Assembly (NCBI GenBank): GCA_021778015.1
Contig: JAJYCX010000006.1
Location: 1 to 64,000 of the forward strand
Origin: Pseudomonadota bacterium
GTDB taxonomy: Bacteria; Pseudomonadota; Gammaproteobacteria; UBA1113
Reading direction: 5' to 3'
DNA: 64,000 bases
Within the stretch, counting starts at the first letter, position 1; each line of letters begins with the position of its first letter. The position numbers and the translations under genes were made by a program. Below, piece after piece: positions 54,601 to 63,881 of this stretch. The notes beneath the pieces are model-generated. The model was not told where the DNA came from, made no database searches, and worked only from the letters and a program-made list of their open reading frames with translations.

Positions 54601-54721
54601 TATAATAGCCCACTAGAACGAGCCTAAATTGCTCATAAAATGAACAATTTGGCGCTTGTAGCCATCTCTAGATCAATGCGATCTGAGATGATATACTCCC
54701 AAAACTGGCGCAATGGCGCCA
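54601..54721 (+). promoter_or_regulatory. acpP: acpP promoter -10 box and structured leader
   Basis: Extended -10 TGGTATAAT (54598-54606). The leader holds two hairpins: ATCTCTAGATC (54664-54674) with GATCTGAGAT (54680-54689), one bulge; and TGGCGC (54706-54711) with GCGCCA (54716-54721), loop AATG. The -35 box is weak. Confidence 0.5.
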
Positions 54722-54765
54722 CTAATGGGATTTTTAATGTTAATAATTATGAGGAATCTGTTGGA

Positions 54766-55008
54766 ATGAGTACTATAGAAGATCGCGTGGTGAATATTAT
54801 TGCTCAGCAATTGGGTGTGGATCGGGAGAATGTAAAACCGGATTCTTCCTTCATCGATGATTTGGGTGCCGATTCTTTGGATACCGTAGAACTGGTCATG
54901 GCTTTGGAAGAAGAATTTAATGCCGAAATTCCAGACTCCGATGCAGAGCACATGACAACTGTGCAAAAAGCTATTGATTACATCAAGAAGAACGCTAAAG
55001 ACGCTTAG
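54766..55008 (+). CDS. acpP: Acyl carrier protein
   Basis: 80 aa, acidic. The phosphopantetheine site is Ser in [20 protein letters not shown], shown here as [35 protein letters not shown] is the standard N-terminus; ATG 54766 follows GAGGA. The frame is open 42 codons upstream through the structured leader, which is not coding. Central carrier for the fab enzymes around it. Confidence 0.97.
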   Translation: MSTIEDRVVNIIAQQLGVDRENVKPDSSFIDDLGADSLDTVELVMALEEEFNAEIPDSDAEHMTTVQKAIDYIKKNAKDA

Positions 55009-55025
55009 AGTCTTTATATTATGTC

Positions 55026-55149
55026 TATACTCACAGCAGTTGATTTTTAGGTGAAGGCAACAAAGCTTAAGAATCAAATGCGAAGAGTATACTCACAGCA
55101 GTTGGTTTTTAGGCGAAGGCAACAAAGCCTAAGAATCAAATGCGAAGAG
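55026..55149. repeat. Repeat family A, two short units in tandem (A3)
   Basis: Two 62-bp units start at 55026 and 55088. Each has outer TATACTC / GAGTATA ends and an inner hairpin TTGATTTTTAGGC / GCCTAAGAATCAA. They match the outer parts of copies A1 and A2 without their 70-bp centre. Located between acpP and fabF. Confidence 0.85.
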
Positions 55150-55186
55150 TACATTGTTATCATCAAATTAATCAGGGGTAGTCGCC

Positions 55187-56425
55187 ATGCGTAGAGTAGT
55201 GGTTACAGGTATGGGTATGTTGACTCCATTGGGGTTAAACGTCAAAGACACTTGGGCTGGTATTTTGGCCGGAAAAAGTGGTGCTAGACCCATTGATTTT
55301 TTTGATGTATCACAATATACGACGCAGTTTAGCGCCTCGGTGCATGGTTTTGATCCAGAAGTTTACATGAACAGCAAAGAGGCGCGTAAGGTCGATACCT
55401 TTGTCCAATTTGCTGTGGCCGCATCACTGCAAGCACTGGAAGATTCTGGTTTAGAAGTGACGGACGCCAATCGCGATCGCATAGGCGTGGCCATAGGCTC
55501 TGGCATAGGTGGTTTGCCTTCCATAGAAAAAACCTATGCTACTATACTGAATAGCGGCCCTAGACGTATTTCGCCATTTTTTATTCCGGGCACCATCATC
55601 AATATGGCTTCGGGATATATTTCCATTCTAAAGGGCTTGCGAGGTCCTACTATTTCCATCGTTACGGCGTGTACCACCAGTGCACACAATATAGGTCAAG
55701 CCATGCGTATGATTGCTTATGGTGATGCCGATGTTATGTTAGCAGGCGGCGCTGAAATGGCTACTTGTCCTACGGGCTTAGGTGGTTTTGCCGCTATGCG
55801 TGCTTTATCGACGCGTAACGATGCGCCTGAAAAAGCGAGCAGACCATGGGATAAAGATCGCGATGGTTTTGTTTTGGGCGATGGTGCAGGCGTATTGGTT
55901 TTAGAAGAATATGAATATGCTAAAAAACGCGGTGCTAAAATTTACGCTGAATTAGCCGGTTTTGGCATGAGCAGCGATGCCTATCATGTCAGTGCTCCTG
56001 ATCCAGATGGCAATGGTTTTGTGCGTTGTATGCAAAATGCTTTAAACGATGCTAAATTGCCTTTAGAAGCCGTGGATTATATTAATGCTCATGGTACTTC
56101 TACACCGAAGGGTGATGAATTAGAAGCCATGTCCATTAAAAAACTATTTGGTGCGCATGCGTATGAATTAGCAGTCAGTTCCACTAAGTCTATGACAGGA
56201 CATTTATTAGGTGCTGCCGGTGCGGTAGAAGCTATTTTTTCTATTTTAGCGATACAAGATCAAGTGTTGCCACCGACTATCAACCTAGACAATCCCGATG
56301 AAAATTGTGATTTAAATTTTGTAGCGCATCAACCACAAAAACGTGCTGTTAAAGTGGCCTTATCCAACTCCTTTGGTTTTGGCGGTACGAATGGGTCTTT
56401 AATTTTTACCACGTTAAAATCGTAG
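55187..56425 (+). CDS. fabF: 3-oxoacyl-[ACP] synthase II
   Basis: 412 aa elongating condensing enzyme. Cys in [12 protein letters not shown] and the two His in [11 protein letters not shown] and [13 protein letters not shown]-terminal [17 protein letters not shown] precedes ATG. Follows acpP as in E. coli. Confidence 0.97.
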   Translation: MRRVVVTGMGMLTPLGLNVKDTWAGILAGKSGARPIDFFDVSQYTTQFSASVHGFDPEVYMNSKEARKVDTFVQFAVAASLQALEDSGLEVTDANRDRIGVAIGSGIGGLPSIEKTYATILNSGPRRISPFFIPGTIINMASGYISILKGLRGPTISIVTACTTSAHNIGQAMRMIAYGDADVMLAGGAEMATCPTGLGGFAAMRALSTRNDAPEKASRPWDKDRDGFVLGDGAGVLVLEEYEYAKKRGAKIYAELAGFGMSSDAYHVSAPDPDGNGFVRCMQNALNDAKLPLEAVDYINAHGTSTPKGDELEAMSIKKLFGAHAYELAVSSTKSMTGHLLGAAGAVEAIFSILAIQDQVLPPTINLDNPDENCDLNFVAHQPQKRAVKVALSNSFGFGGTNGSLIFTTLKS

Positions 56426-56457
56426 GCACTATGCGCCAAATAGGAACTTTTTCCGAG

Positions 56458-56570
56458 TCTTGTCATTCTCGGCCGAAGGTCGGGGATCCAGTTTCAATTC
56501 AAGTTTTTTCCTGGTTCTCCGGCTGCGGCCTCATGGCCTTGTCGAGGATGACAACATTCTCATCCTCTGC
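56458..56570. repeat. Repeat family B (copy B5) between fabF and mltG
   Basis: TCTTGTCATTCTCGGCCGAAG, read in two parts (TCTTGTCATTC, TCGGCCGAAG), then GGGGATCCAGTTTCAA, and the inverse TCGAGGATGACAAC at 56541-56554. Confidence 0.7.
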
Positions 56571-56599
56571 CGGAGGCGAGTTTCTGAATAGGCACAGTG

Positions 56600-57628
56600 A
56601 TGTCGCTTAAGCTATTTTGTAAACGCTACGGCTTAATGTTGCTGCTGATTTTAATTTTTATTGTTTTACTCACACGGTCCCTTTATTTTATCTATGGTCC
56701 GCTGATCAGCGGCAATACGCCTTTCTATTTCCAGCTCAGTCCCGGACAATCCACTTATGATGTGGCTGCGGCTTTAGAAAAGAATGGTTATTTAAAAGGG
56801 TACGATCGTCGTTATTTCTATTGGTTAGCGCGTTTTTCTGGGCAAAGCCATCGCTTGCGCGTGGGGTATTATCTATTTCAGCCCGGCGACTCGGCATATC
56901 GTATTTTATATAAATTGTCGCACGGCGAAGGGTATGCACAAAACGTTACCTTGGTTGATGGTTGGACTGCAGATAAAGTATTGCAAGTAGTTATGAGCGA
57001 CTCGCGCTTGCAACATTCGCCCATATTGCTGTCGCATGAAGCTTTGTGTAATGCCTTAGGTTTGCCTGCAGACGCTTCATTAGAAGGCATGTTTTGGCCC
57101 GATAGTTATGCCGTTTATCCGGGATATTCTGATTTACTGCTATTGCAGCGTGCGCATCGTTTGATGGAGAATAACCTACAATTATTATGGGCGGCGCGCG
57201 CGCCGAATTTGCCATATCGCTCATCTTACGAAGCCCTGATCCTGGCTTCCTTGGTAGAACAAGAAACGGCATCGACGGTAGAGCGGCATTTAATGGCGGG
57301 GGTGTTGATTAATCGGTTAAAATTAAATATGTATTTGCAAATCGATCCTACCGTGGTTTATGCTTTAGGCAGCAGTTATAATGGCCATCTAACGCGCGAT
57401 AATTTAAAAATCGATAGCCCCTATAATACCTATAAACGTAAAGGTTTACCGCCTACACCTATTGCGCTGCCTGATTTAGACTCTTTAATGGCAGTGTTAC
57501 ATCCTACTATGAGCGATTATCTTTATTTTGTGGCTAGAGGCGATGGTCTACATACATTTTCAGCTACACTGGCAGAGCATAATGCCGCGGTAGCGCAATA
57601 TCTAAAACAAGGGACAAATAATCAGTGA
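56600..57628 (+). CDS. mltG: Endolytic murein transglycosylase MltG
   Basis: 342 aa. One N-terminal membrane helix, then a LysM-like region and the YceG domain. The catalytic Glu is E222 in ASLVEQETAS, followed by AGVLINRLKLNM-LQIDPTVVYALG. MltG cuts nascent glycan strands near RodA/FtsW. GTG 56597 and ATG 56600 are adjacent; ATG chosen. Overlaps tmk by 4 bp. Confidence 0.94.
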   Translation: MSLKLFCKRYGLMLLLILIFIVLLTRSLYFIYGPLISGNTPFYFQLSPGQSTYDVAAALEKNGYLKGYDRRYFYWLARFSGQSHRLRVGYYLFQPGDSAYRILYKLSHGEGYAQNVTLVDGWTADKVLQVVMSDSRLQHSPILLSHEALCNALGLPADASLEGMFWPDSYAVYPGYSDLLLLQRAHRLMENNLQLLWAARAPNLPYRSSYEALILASLVEQETASTVERHLMAGVLINRLKLNMYLQIDPTVVYALGSSYNGHLTRDNLKIDSPYNTYKRKGLPPTPIALPDLDSLMAVLHPTMSDYLYFVARGDGLHTFSATLAEHNAAVAQYLKQGTNNQ

Positions 57629-58254
57629 ATAATAAAGTAAAATTTATCAGCATAGAAGGCGGTGAGGGAGCGGGTAAAAGTACAGCCATAAAAACGATAC
57701 AAAGTTATTTGAATCAGCGCGGAATTGCACATTTAGTCACACGCGAGCCAGGGGGTACACCATTGGCAGAAAAGATTCGGTCATTATTGTTAGACAAAAG
57801 TGAAGAAATGCTATTACCGGAAAGCGAGCTACTGCTGTTTTTTGCAGGCCGTTATCAACATGTTGAACATGTGATTAAACCCGCCTTGAAGAAAGGATTG
57901 TGGGTTATTAGTGATCGTTTTGTCGATGCCAGTTTCGCTTATCAGGGCGCGGGTCGTGGCATAGCTGAAGATAGAATTACTTATTTAAAAGAGTGGTTAC
58001 TAGGCAGCTTATCGCCAGATTATACATTATTATTGGATGCGCCGCCTGCGCTGGGTTTAGATCGCATCAAATCACGCGGCGAATTGGATCGAATCGAAGT
58101 TGAAAAGATTGATTTCTTTAATCGTATACGCGAATATTATTTAAACTTAGCGGCTAAAGAGATAGCGCGTTTTCACATCATTGACACCAGTCGTTCTTTG
58201 AATGATGTGGAACAAAATACGCGCTTGTGGTTGCAGGATATTTGTGGGGTTTAG
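57625..58254 (+). CDS. tmk: Thymidylate kinase
   Basis: 209 aa. P-loop IEGGEGAGKST, the REPGGTPLAE motif with the DR (SDRFVDASFAYQGAGRG) segment. Phosphorylates dTMP to dTDP. mltG-tmk is a conserved pair, usually followed by holB, which is not here. Confidence 0.96.
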   Translation: MNNKVKFISIEGGEGAGKSTAIKTIQSYLNQRGIAHLVTREPGGTPLAEKIRSLLLDKSEEMLLPESELLLFFAGRYQHVEHVIKPALKKGLWVISDRFVDASFAYQGAGRGIAEDRITYLKEWLLGSLSPDYTLLLDAPPALGLDRIKSRGELDRIEVEKIDFFNRIREYYLNLAAKEIARFHIIDTSRSLNDVEQNTRLWLQDICGV

Positions 58255-58267
58255 TCATTATAATAAA

Positions 58268-58510
58268 TCCTACAAACGGATGAATCGAGCCGCGACCATC
58301 AGGGAGCGGAAAGCGAAAATACACACTAATCTATCTAGTATATACCTATTCTACCTCAAGATGCGAGAGCAATACTTTCTGCGAGCACAGTACTAAAACG
58401 TTGTCATCCTCGACCAGGCCGCGAGGCCGCAGTCGGGGATCCAGGAAAAGCTTGATTTGAAACTGGATTCCCGATCGGAGCCTGTACTCGGTACTCCGGG
58501 TATAGATTTT
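58268..58510. repeat. Gap after tmk with half of repeat C and repeat B copy B6
   Basis: No gene. 58272-58309 matches one arm of family C (ACGGATGAATCGAGCCGCGA). From 58354 family B runs in the same direction as B2: CTCAAGATGCGAGAGCAATA, CAGTACTAAAACGTTGTCAT, then an inner inverted repeat with GGGGATCCAG (58437-58446). Confidence 0.7.
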
Positions 58511-58532
58511 TTTTACTACAAGGTATGGGGCG

Positions 58533-59606
58533 TTATGAAAAATCCATTGTCCATAGTGTAATAGGCGTTTCCATTCCTTCAAGATAGACTTCACCTACTA
58601 GTTTTAAGGGGAAGCTTTCACGATGTTCTAATTCTTTAACCAAATTATCCGTCACTAAAAGTTCAGTATGATGTGTTTTATTCATTTTCTCAATCTTTGC
58701 ACAAACATTTATTACCCTACCAATCACCGTGGTTTCCATTCTTTCTTCATATCCCACCGTACCCATACGTACTAAACCACAGTTAAGAGCAATACCTATG
58801 TTAATTTCTGATTCACCAGCCACTTTTCTAATGGTATTTGATACTTTGGTACTTTCTTAAATTTCAATACCTGCTTGTAAAGCTTGATTACAATTAGTGA
58901 AAATAGCCATAATGCCATCGCCCATAAATTTATCTATAAACCCTGAATGCTTTGATATAATGGGCGCTTTTCCTCTAATAAATTCATTTATGAACTCGAA
59001 TGTTTCTTCTGCAGTTAATTTGCTACTCATAACGGTAAAAGAACGAATATCAATAAACATGATGGCGATATCTCTTTCGGCATTAACCCCCAGTTCTATA
59101 TGATCTTCTTTAGCGCCAGGTATTATGGCTTCTAAGAATTGACTAGGAACAAAACGATGAAACAATTTAACCTTTTCAATTAATTCTTTATTAAGATGAT
59201 CCAGTGATTTATTTGCTTTTTCTAATTCAATATTTTTTTCTAGGTATAAATTTGCCATGTTAATATTAGCGTTAGCAACAGCATCGCTAGTGCGACTAAA
59301 CTCTTTGATTGTGCTACTTCCTATATTGCTAATAATATAAACGAACACAGAACCCAGCAACAATAATAAGCTCAACACTATGTAAAGAATTTCTATATTT
59401 TTTGTTGCTGCTAATGGAATAATGGCAAGATAAGATGCTAAGAAGAAGACTGTTAAAAATAATAAATATCTCCAATGATTGTAGGCTGTAGTCCCTTTTA
59501 ATTTTACTATGAATTTTCTTAAAAAAAGAATACTCATTAATAATATAAATGAGCCTGTCAGTAAAAAGCAGTAAAATAAGATTTCAACCAGTAATGTTAT
59601 TTTCAT
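58533..59606 (-). pseudogene. Class III adenylate/guanylate cyclase interrupted by one in-frame stop
   Basis: Three N-terminal membrane helices, a coiled coil (NLYLEKNIELEKANKSLDHL), then a class III cyclase domain with both metal-binding Asp segments, FIDIRSFT and DKFMGDGIMAIF. A TAA at 58857-58859 follows ALQAGIEI; the same frame continues ESTKVSNTIRKVAGESEINIGIALNCG (given in parts: ESTKVSNTIRKV, AGESEINIGIALNCG) to 58533, completing the domain. One substitution, such as CAA to TAA, explains it. The second part lacks an independent role. ATG 59606 follows GAGGG. Either a recent pseudogene, read-through, or sequencing error. Last gene of the sulfur-relay operon. Confidence 0.82.
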
Positions 59607-59617
59607 GCTCATAACCC

Positions 59618-60013
59618 TCAAAATACAATCGTTTTAGTGTCTTTTAATCTGGCGGAAACTGACGCCTCGCCGCCTATTTTTATTCTTTCATCAATAAGAT
59701 CTTCTATATTTATATTGCCATCCGTAGATAATAGGCCACATTTTTCTAAACATGAACTGCAAGCCTCTAGGGAGGCATTCAAATCCAACAAATTTTTTAT
59801 GTAAAACTCTATAGATTCATGAGTTTTTTCCTGGCAGGATGAGCATATACTTTTTTTTATCAATTCGACTCCACTTGCCGAAAAGAAAATTACCACACTT
59901 TGTCCTTGCATAGTAGAATTTAATGCTATTGATAAACCTAATTGAGCTCGATCAATGTCCTTTATTCCAGAACATATAATAACTTGTAGGTCATGTTTTT
60001 TATCTTTAGCCAT
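59618..60013 (-). CDS. DsrE-family protein, cysteine-rich
   Basis: 131 aa, DsrE-like fold (N-terminal VIICSGIKDIDRAQLGLSIA). It has six Cys, including pairs CSSC (57-60) and CSSCLEKC (85-92), suggesting sulfur transfer or metal binding. It lies between DsrE2-like and cyclase genes in one operon. Confidence 0.75.
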   Translation of the reverse strand: MAKDKKHDLQVIICSGIKDIDRAQLGLSIALNSTMQGQSVVIFFSASGVELIKKSICSSCQEKTHESIEFYIKNLLDLNASLEACSSCLEKCGLLSTDGNINIEDLIDERIKIGGEASVSARLKDTKTIVF

Positions 60014-60096
60014 CAGTCTCTTTCTCCTGTTACCTACTTGGGAAATCTTTATTCTTATTAACCATCAAGAAGGTTTCTGTTGTAAAAAATTTTTCG

Positions 60097-60666
60097 TTAT
60101 ACTATAAAGTTGATTTCTGAACCTACAACTTCTTTAAGGTATGTCTCAACACCGCCATATTCTATATTTTCTATGAGTTCATCTCGTGACATCCCCATGA
60201 TTCCCATAGTCATTTCACAGGCATATAGCTTAACCCCTAACATTCTTGTGGTTTCAATAAGGTCTGCCAGTGTAACCACATGATTTTTTTTCATCAATAC
60301 TTTAAAAAACTTTGTTCCCATTCCAAACATATGCATTCTCGACAGGGACGCTTGATCAGGTCCTTTTGGCATCATTACTTTTGCCATTTTCTCTAAAATA
60401 GTTGTATCTTTAAATATGGTTTTTCTTTTTAGTAAGTTTAACCCCCAATAGGTGCAATACACTGTAACTTGATATCCCATAGTAATAGCCCCTGCAGCAA
60501 CAATGAAGGCAACCAATGCTTTATCTAAGTCACCACTCATTAGTAAAATAGTGAATTTATTTTTATTCAAGCGCTCATTTAAATTTTTAACTTCTTTTTC
60601 TAACACATCAACTCTTTCAGCCAATTGCATTATCTTATTGGTAGAAGTAACGTCATTGTTCGTCAT
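60097..60666 (-). CDS. DsrE2-like sulfur carrier protein
   Basis: 189 aa. After a short coiled-coil N-terminus, the DsrE/F/H-like domain shows SGDLDKALVAFIVAAGA, VTVYCTYWGLNLL with Cys71, and LYACEMTMGIMGM with Cys140, as in DsrE2 proteins. DsrE2 is found with TusA and rhodanese in sulfur-oxidising pathways; some are membrane-associated. 14 bp after tusA. Confidence 0.82.
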   Translation of the reverse strand: MTNNDVTSTNKIMQLAERVDVLEKEVKNLNERLNKNKFTILLMSGDLDKALVAFIVAAGAITMGYQVTVYCTYWGLNLLKRKTIFKDTTILEKMAKVMMPKGPDQASLSRMHMFGMGTKFFKVLMKKNHVVTLADLIETTRMLGVKLYACEMTMGIMGMSRDELIENIEYGGVETYLKEVVGSEINFIV

Positions 60667-60680
60667 TTCTTTTCCTTTGT

Positions 60681-60908
60681 TTATTTTGTTTTTTCTAACA
60701 CTACTTTTTTAACGGTCCCTTCACAAGAAAGTTCAATTATTTTTTGACCTGCTTGTTCACACCAAGCACGAATATCTGCAGAAAATGCCATATCATCTGC
60801 CTCAACGGTTAAAATATCTCCTACATTCATTCCTTTCATACGCTTAAATATTTCAACGATTGGCATGGGGCATCTCATCCCCTTACAATCTAAAAACTCT
60901 TGTTTCAT
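60681..60908 (-). CDS. TusA-family sulfurtransferase
   Basis: 75 aa. N-terminal LDCKGMRCPMPIVEIFKRM with the active Cys13 in the CPxP motif, as in TusA/SirA/YeeD. Carries persulfide sulfur. First gene of the TusA-DsrE2-DsrE-cyclase operon. Confidence 0.88.
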   Translation of the reverse strand: MKQEFLDCKGMRCPMPIVEIFKRMKGMNVGDILTVEADDMAFSADIRAWCEQAGQKIIELSCEGTVKKVVLEKTK

Positions 60909-61127
60909 TTAATTATATCCTTACATATTTAATTTGATCTTTTATGTTGTTATCAATGTGTTGAGAAGTACTTCTCCTTAGGCTAAGTATAGAGCAAAAT
61001 TGCGATTTTTTTACGCAATACCTTATTGAACGCCAAAGTTTCAGTGAAATAAGATCTAGAAAAAGTGTTGTTGCATAAAATAGTTAACCGGTAATGGTTA
61101 TGGCAGGGGTTACTTCTTTTTACTGTT
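60909..61127. promoter_or_regulatory. Upstream region of tusA operon with a perfect 14-bp palindrome
   Basis: GAGAAGTACTTCTC (60963-60976) is a perfect palindrome, followed by CTTAG-G-CTAAG (60977-60987). A minus-strand TATACT (60991-60986) overlaps the second. This is a likely operator at the promoter of the operon; the regulator is unknown. Confidence 0.5.
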
Positions 61128-62519
61128 TCAGTTCAACTTAATTCCGTTCAATTTAGCTAAAAGGAAATAAACGAATTTACTATAGGGAGGATATAGAATA
61201 GGGTTCAGGGATAACTTACTCTGAACGACAATAGGTTTTAGCTGCGAAAAAGTATCAAAACCTTCTTGCCCGTGGTAACACCCCATGCCACTATGGCCAA
61301 CACCGCCAAAGGGTAGATCATTCATCATAGAATGAATCATCGTGTCGTTAATGCTGAGCGCTCCAGATAAGGTATTGGTTTTTAGAGCTTGGATTTCCAT
61401 TTTATCCTCTCCAAAATAATAGATGACTAGAGGGTTAGGGGCATGGTTAATATATTCTATAGCTTCATCGAAAGTGCTATAGCTTAGCACAGCTAATACA
61501 GGGCCGAAGATCTCTTCTTGCATAACACGCATAGCAGGGGTGACACCAAACAGAACATAAAACGGCAGTCTTTTGCTTTGTGGATCGTATTCGCCAAAAC
61601 GAATGACTCTTGCGCCTTGATTTTCCGCATCCGCAACTAAGTCTAATAGACGCTGACATTGTTTCGTGGAGATGATATCGCTGTAATCTTTATTGTGCAT
61701 TAAATTGGGGTAATAAGTTGCCATACATTTTTGAAGCGCTTCTTTCACCATATCTTCCCAACCAGAAGGGATCAACAAATAATCCGGTGCGATGCAGGTT
61801 TGTCCAGCATTCAATAACTTTCCTATAAATAAACGAGCAAAATAATCTTTATTCATTGTTTTAGATAAAACAGTAGGTGATTTGCCACCTAGTTCTAAGG
61901 TGATAGGCGTTAAATTATGACTGGCTATTTTCATCACGTTTTGTCCCGCAGCAACAGAGCCTGTCAACAGCAAATGTCCAAAAGGAAGTGCGGCAAAGGC
62001 TTCGGCTTTGCTTAAATCGCCTAAGGTTAAATAGATATGCTGATTCAATTCCATTTTATCTAATAATAATAGTAAAGCTGAGGCCAGATTTTTTGAAGAT
62101 TCAGACAATTTGATCATAACCCTATTGCCCGCGGCTAGAGCATAAATAATAGGGATGAGTGATAACGCAATAGGGTAGTTATAAGGCGCTATAATGCCCA
62201 CTACGCCTAAAGGTTGCGGTGATAAATAAGCATGAGCCGGTTTTAAGTACCAAGGGGTTTTACGTTTTTTATCTTTCATCCAGGATTTTAGATTTTTTAG
62301 GCAGAAGCGAATAGTATCCAGTGCTAAGAACACCTCAAAAAAAGTTTCTGAGTTGGCTCTATGACCATAGTCTAGGTTAACAGCTTCTATTAAATGAGAC
62401 GCCTCATTTTGAAGGCCTGCCTTTAAAGCCAATAAAACTTTTTGGCGCTCAGAAAATGAGGGGTAAGGCGCAGTTTTGTACGCAGTTTGTAAGGCTTCAA
62501 AGTTTGACATTAAATCCAT
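61128..62519 (-). CDS. Aldehyde dehydrogenase (class 3 / coniferyl aldehyde type)
   Basis: 463 aa NAD(P)-dependent enzyme. Catalytic Glu209 in LELGGKSP and Cys242 in NAGQTCIAPDY; PYNYPIALS near residue 112 and PFGGVGHSGMG near the C-terminus. Class 3 members oxidise fatty or aromatic aldehydes, and the hydrophobic C-terminus may bind membrane. 51 bp downstream of a FadL-type porin, suggesting a shared role in hydrophobic compound use. AGGAG precedes ATG. Confidence 0.92.
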   Translation of the reverse strand: MDLMSNFEALQTAYKTAPYPSFSERQKVLLALKAGLQNEASHLIEAVNLDYGHRANSETFFEVFLALDTIRFCLKNLKSWMKDKKRKTPWYLKPAHAYLSPQPLGVVGIIAPYNYPIALSLIPIIYALAAGNRVMIKLSESSKNLASALLLLLDKMELNQHIYLTLGDLSKAEAFAALPFGHLLLTGSVAAGQNVMKIASHNLTPITLELGGKSPTVLSKTMNKDYFARLFIGKLLNAGQTCIAPDYLLIPSGWEDMVKEALQKCMATYYPNLMHNKDYSDIISTKQCQRLLDLVADAENQGARVIRFGEYDPQSKRLPFYVLFGVTPAMRVMQEEIFGPVLAVLSYSTFDEAIEYINHAPNPLVIYYFGEDKMEIQALKTNTLSGALSINDTMIHSMMNDLPFGGVGHSGMGCYHGQEGFDTFSQLKPIVVQSKLSLNPILYPPYSKFVYFLLAKLNGIKLN

Positions 62520-62570
62520 TTTAGTAAATTCTCCTGATTCTAAAACGCCAATTCTATTTAAGTCGCCCTA

Positions 62571-63881
62571 TTAAACACCTATTTTCCATGAGAGCGATGC
62601 CCCTGCCTCATATTGACGCATGAACAAGTCAGCTTGTTGATTCGGGTTGAATTGGTTTTGCCCACTAGATGTGGTTTTAGGCACATAGAGGAAATAGGGA
62701 TTCAATGAAAAACGCTTGTTGAACGCATAGGTTAAGCCTGCAGTATAGTGATTTTGTACTACAGCGGGCGCTATGATATTTATTATATCTTGTACCGACG
62801 ATGAAGGTATGGGCTGTGTTACATAAGCATAACCTGCTCGCCAAGTCCACTTTTCATTTGTAATCCATTGAACGCCAAATTTGTATACATTTGTATTTTT
62901 CCAAGCAAAGCCTGCGCCATTATCTACGCCCAGACATGGAGGACCGCCTGGCGTGCAGTTGTTCGTGCTGTTACCATAAGCATTGACATTTTCATACCAT
63001 ATTCTTTGAATATCGGCGTTAAAAGAGAGACTTTTCTGTGGGCTAATGCTAATTCCGGCTGTTCCAGTAGCAGGGATATCAAGTGTTCCTTGGTCTGGAA
63101 GAAAACCTTTGTAGTCGCTAAATGCACTCATGGATATTTTAGGTTGATAGGAAGCGCCCGCAGAGAAAAATGGAGATGGCTTAAATAAAGTGCCTAATTT
63201 AAACCCTAGGCCGTAAGAATAATCTGTCCCTTGATTCGAGAGGTCATTGGGGGAAGCGGAAAAAGGAGCGGCTACCAATACCCCTTTTGCACTCAAAGTC
63301 TGTACTGTAGGCAATAAGCTTGCGCCAACGGAGAATTCAGGCGTTAATTTCCAAGCGAGTGCCATATTAAGGAATAGCTGCTGCAAATTGACACCCGCAC
63401 TACCGCCGCCAAATACGCCTGAACCAGGGCCAAAGCTAGAACCAGAAAAGTCATTGCTATAGTTAGTATTCATGCCACCATTCCCGTAAAGCGATATGCC
63501 AAAAGCACCACGCTGGTCAGCGAAGGGTCGTGTATATCCTAAGTCGGGCAAGAAAAAATAATTGCTATCGCTCCAATGCGTGCCAGGCGCTACACCAAAG
63601 GGCTCAGGATTGACATTGCTGGCATCATAACCGCGTCGAGGGCTAAAAATAGAGAATCCAAAGTCGGCTTGTTGATCTAAAAAAGCAATACCGGCGGGAT
63701 TGGTTGCGGGCGTGAGAGAATCCAGAGGCATAGCAACGCCTGTACCCCCCATAGATTTGCTGATTTCACCGTAGCCATAATCGGTACTACCTGCGGTGGC
63801 AAAACCAAGTTGGCAAACAGCAATGAGAGTGCTGGATAGACTGAGTCTTAGCAAAGTTAATTTTTTGATCTTAGAGACCAT
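62571..63881 (-). CDS. OmpP1/FadL/TodX-family outer membrane transporter
   Basis: 436 aa. A signal peptide of about 30 residues ends ...FATAG. The mature start has the FadL-like GEISKSMGGTGVAMPLDSLT with the NPAG motif (ATNPAGIAF). The rest is beta-barrel with alternating aromatic residues and ends in a strand (LSWKIGV). FadL proteins import long-chain fatty acids or hydrocarbons. Probably co-transcribed with the aldehyde dehydrogenase. 63882-64000 shows nothing coding. Confidence 0.9.
   Translation of the reverse strand: MVSKIKKLTLLRLSLSSTLIAVCQLGFATAGSTDYGYGEISKSMGGTGVAMPLDSLTPATNPAGIAFLDQQADFGFSIFSPRRGYDASNVNPEPFGVAPGTHWSDSNYFFLPDLGYTRPFADQRGAFGISLYGNGGMNTNYSNDFSGSSFGPGSGVFGGGSAGVNLQQLFLNMALAWKLTPEFSVGASLLPTVQTLSAKGVLVAAPFSASPNDLSNQGTDYSYGLGFKLGTLFKPSPFFSAGASYQPKISMSAFSDYKGFLPDQGTLDIPATGTAGISISPQKSLSFNADIQRIWYENVNAYGNSTNNCTPGGPPCLGVDNGAGFAWKNTNVYKFGVQWITNEKWTWRAGYAYVTQPIPSSSVQDIINIIAPAVVQNHYTAGLTYAFNKRFSLNPYFLYVPKTTSSGQNQFNPNQQADLFMRQYEAGASLSWKIGV

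Noticed and set aside
54640..54765. Upstream extension of acpP
   Set aside because: It runs through leader hairpins; ACP length and the GAGGA site support ATG 54766.
58533..58823. Separate small cyclase-like gene starting at GTG 58823
   Set aside because: It is the C-terminal part of the cyclase domain in the same frame as the upstream part, separated only by the TAA.
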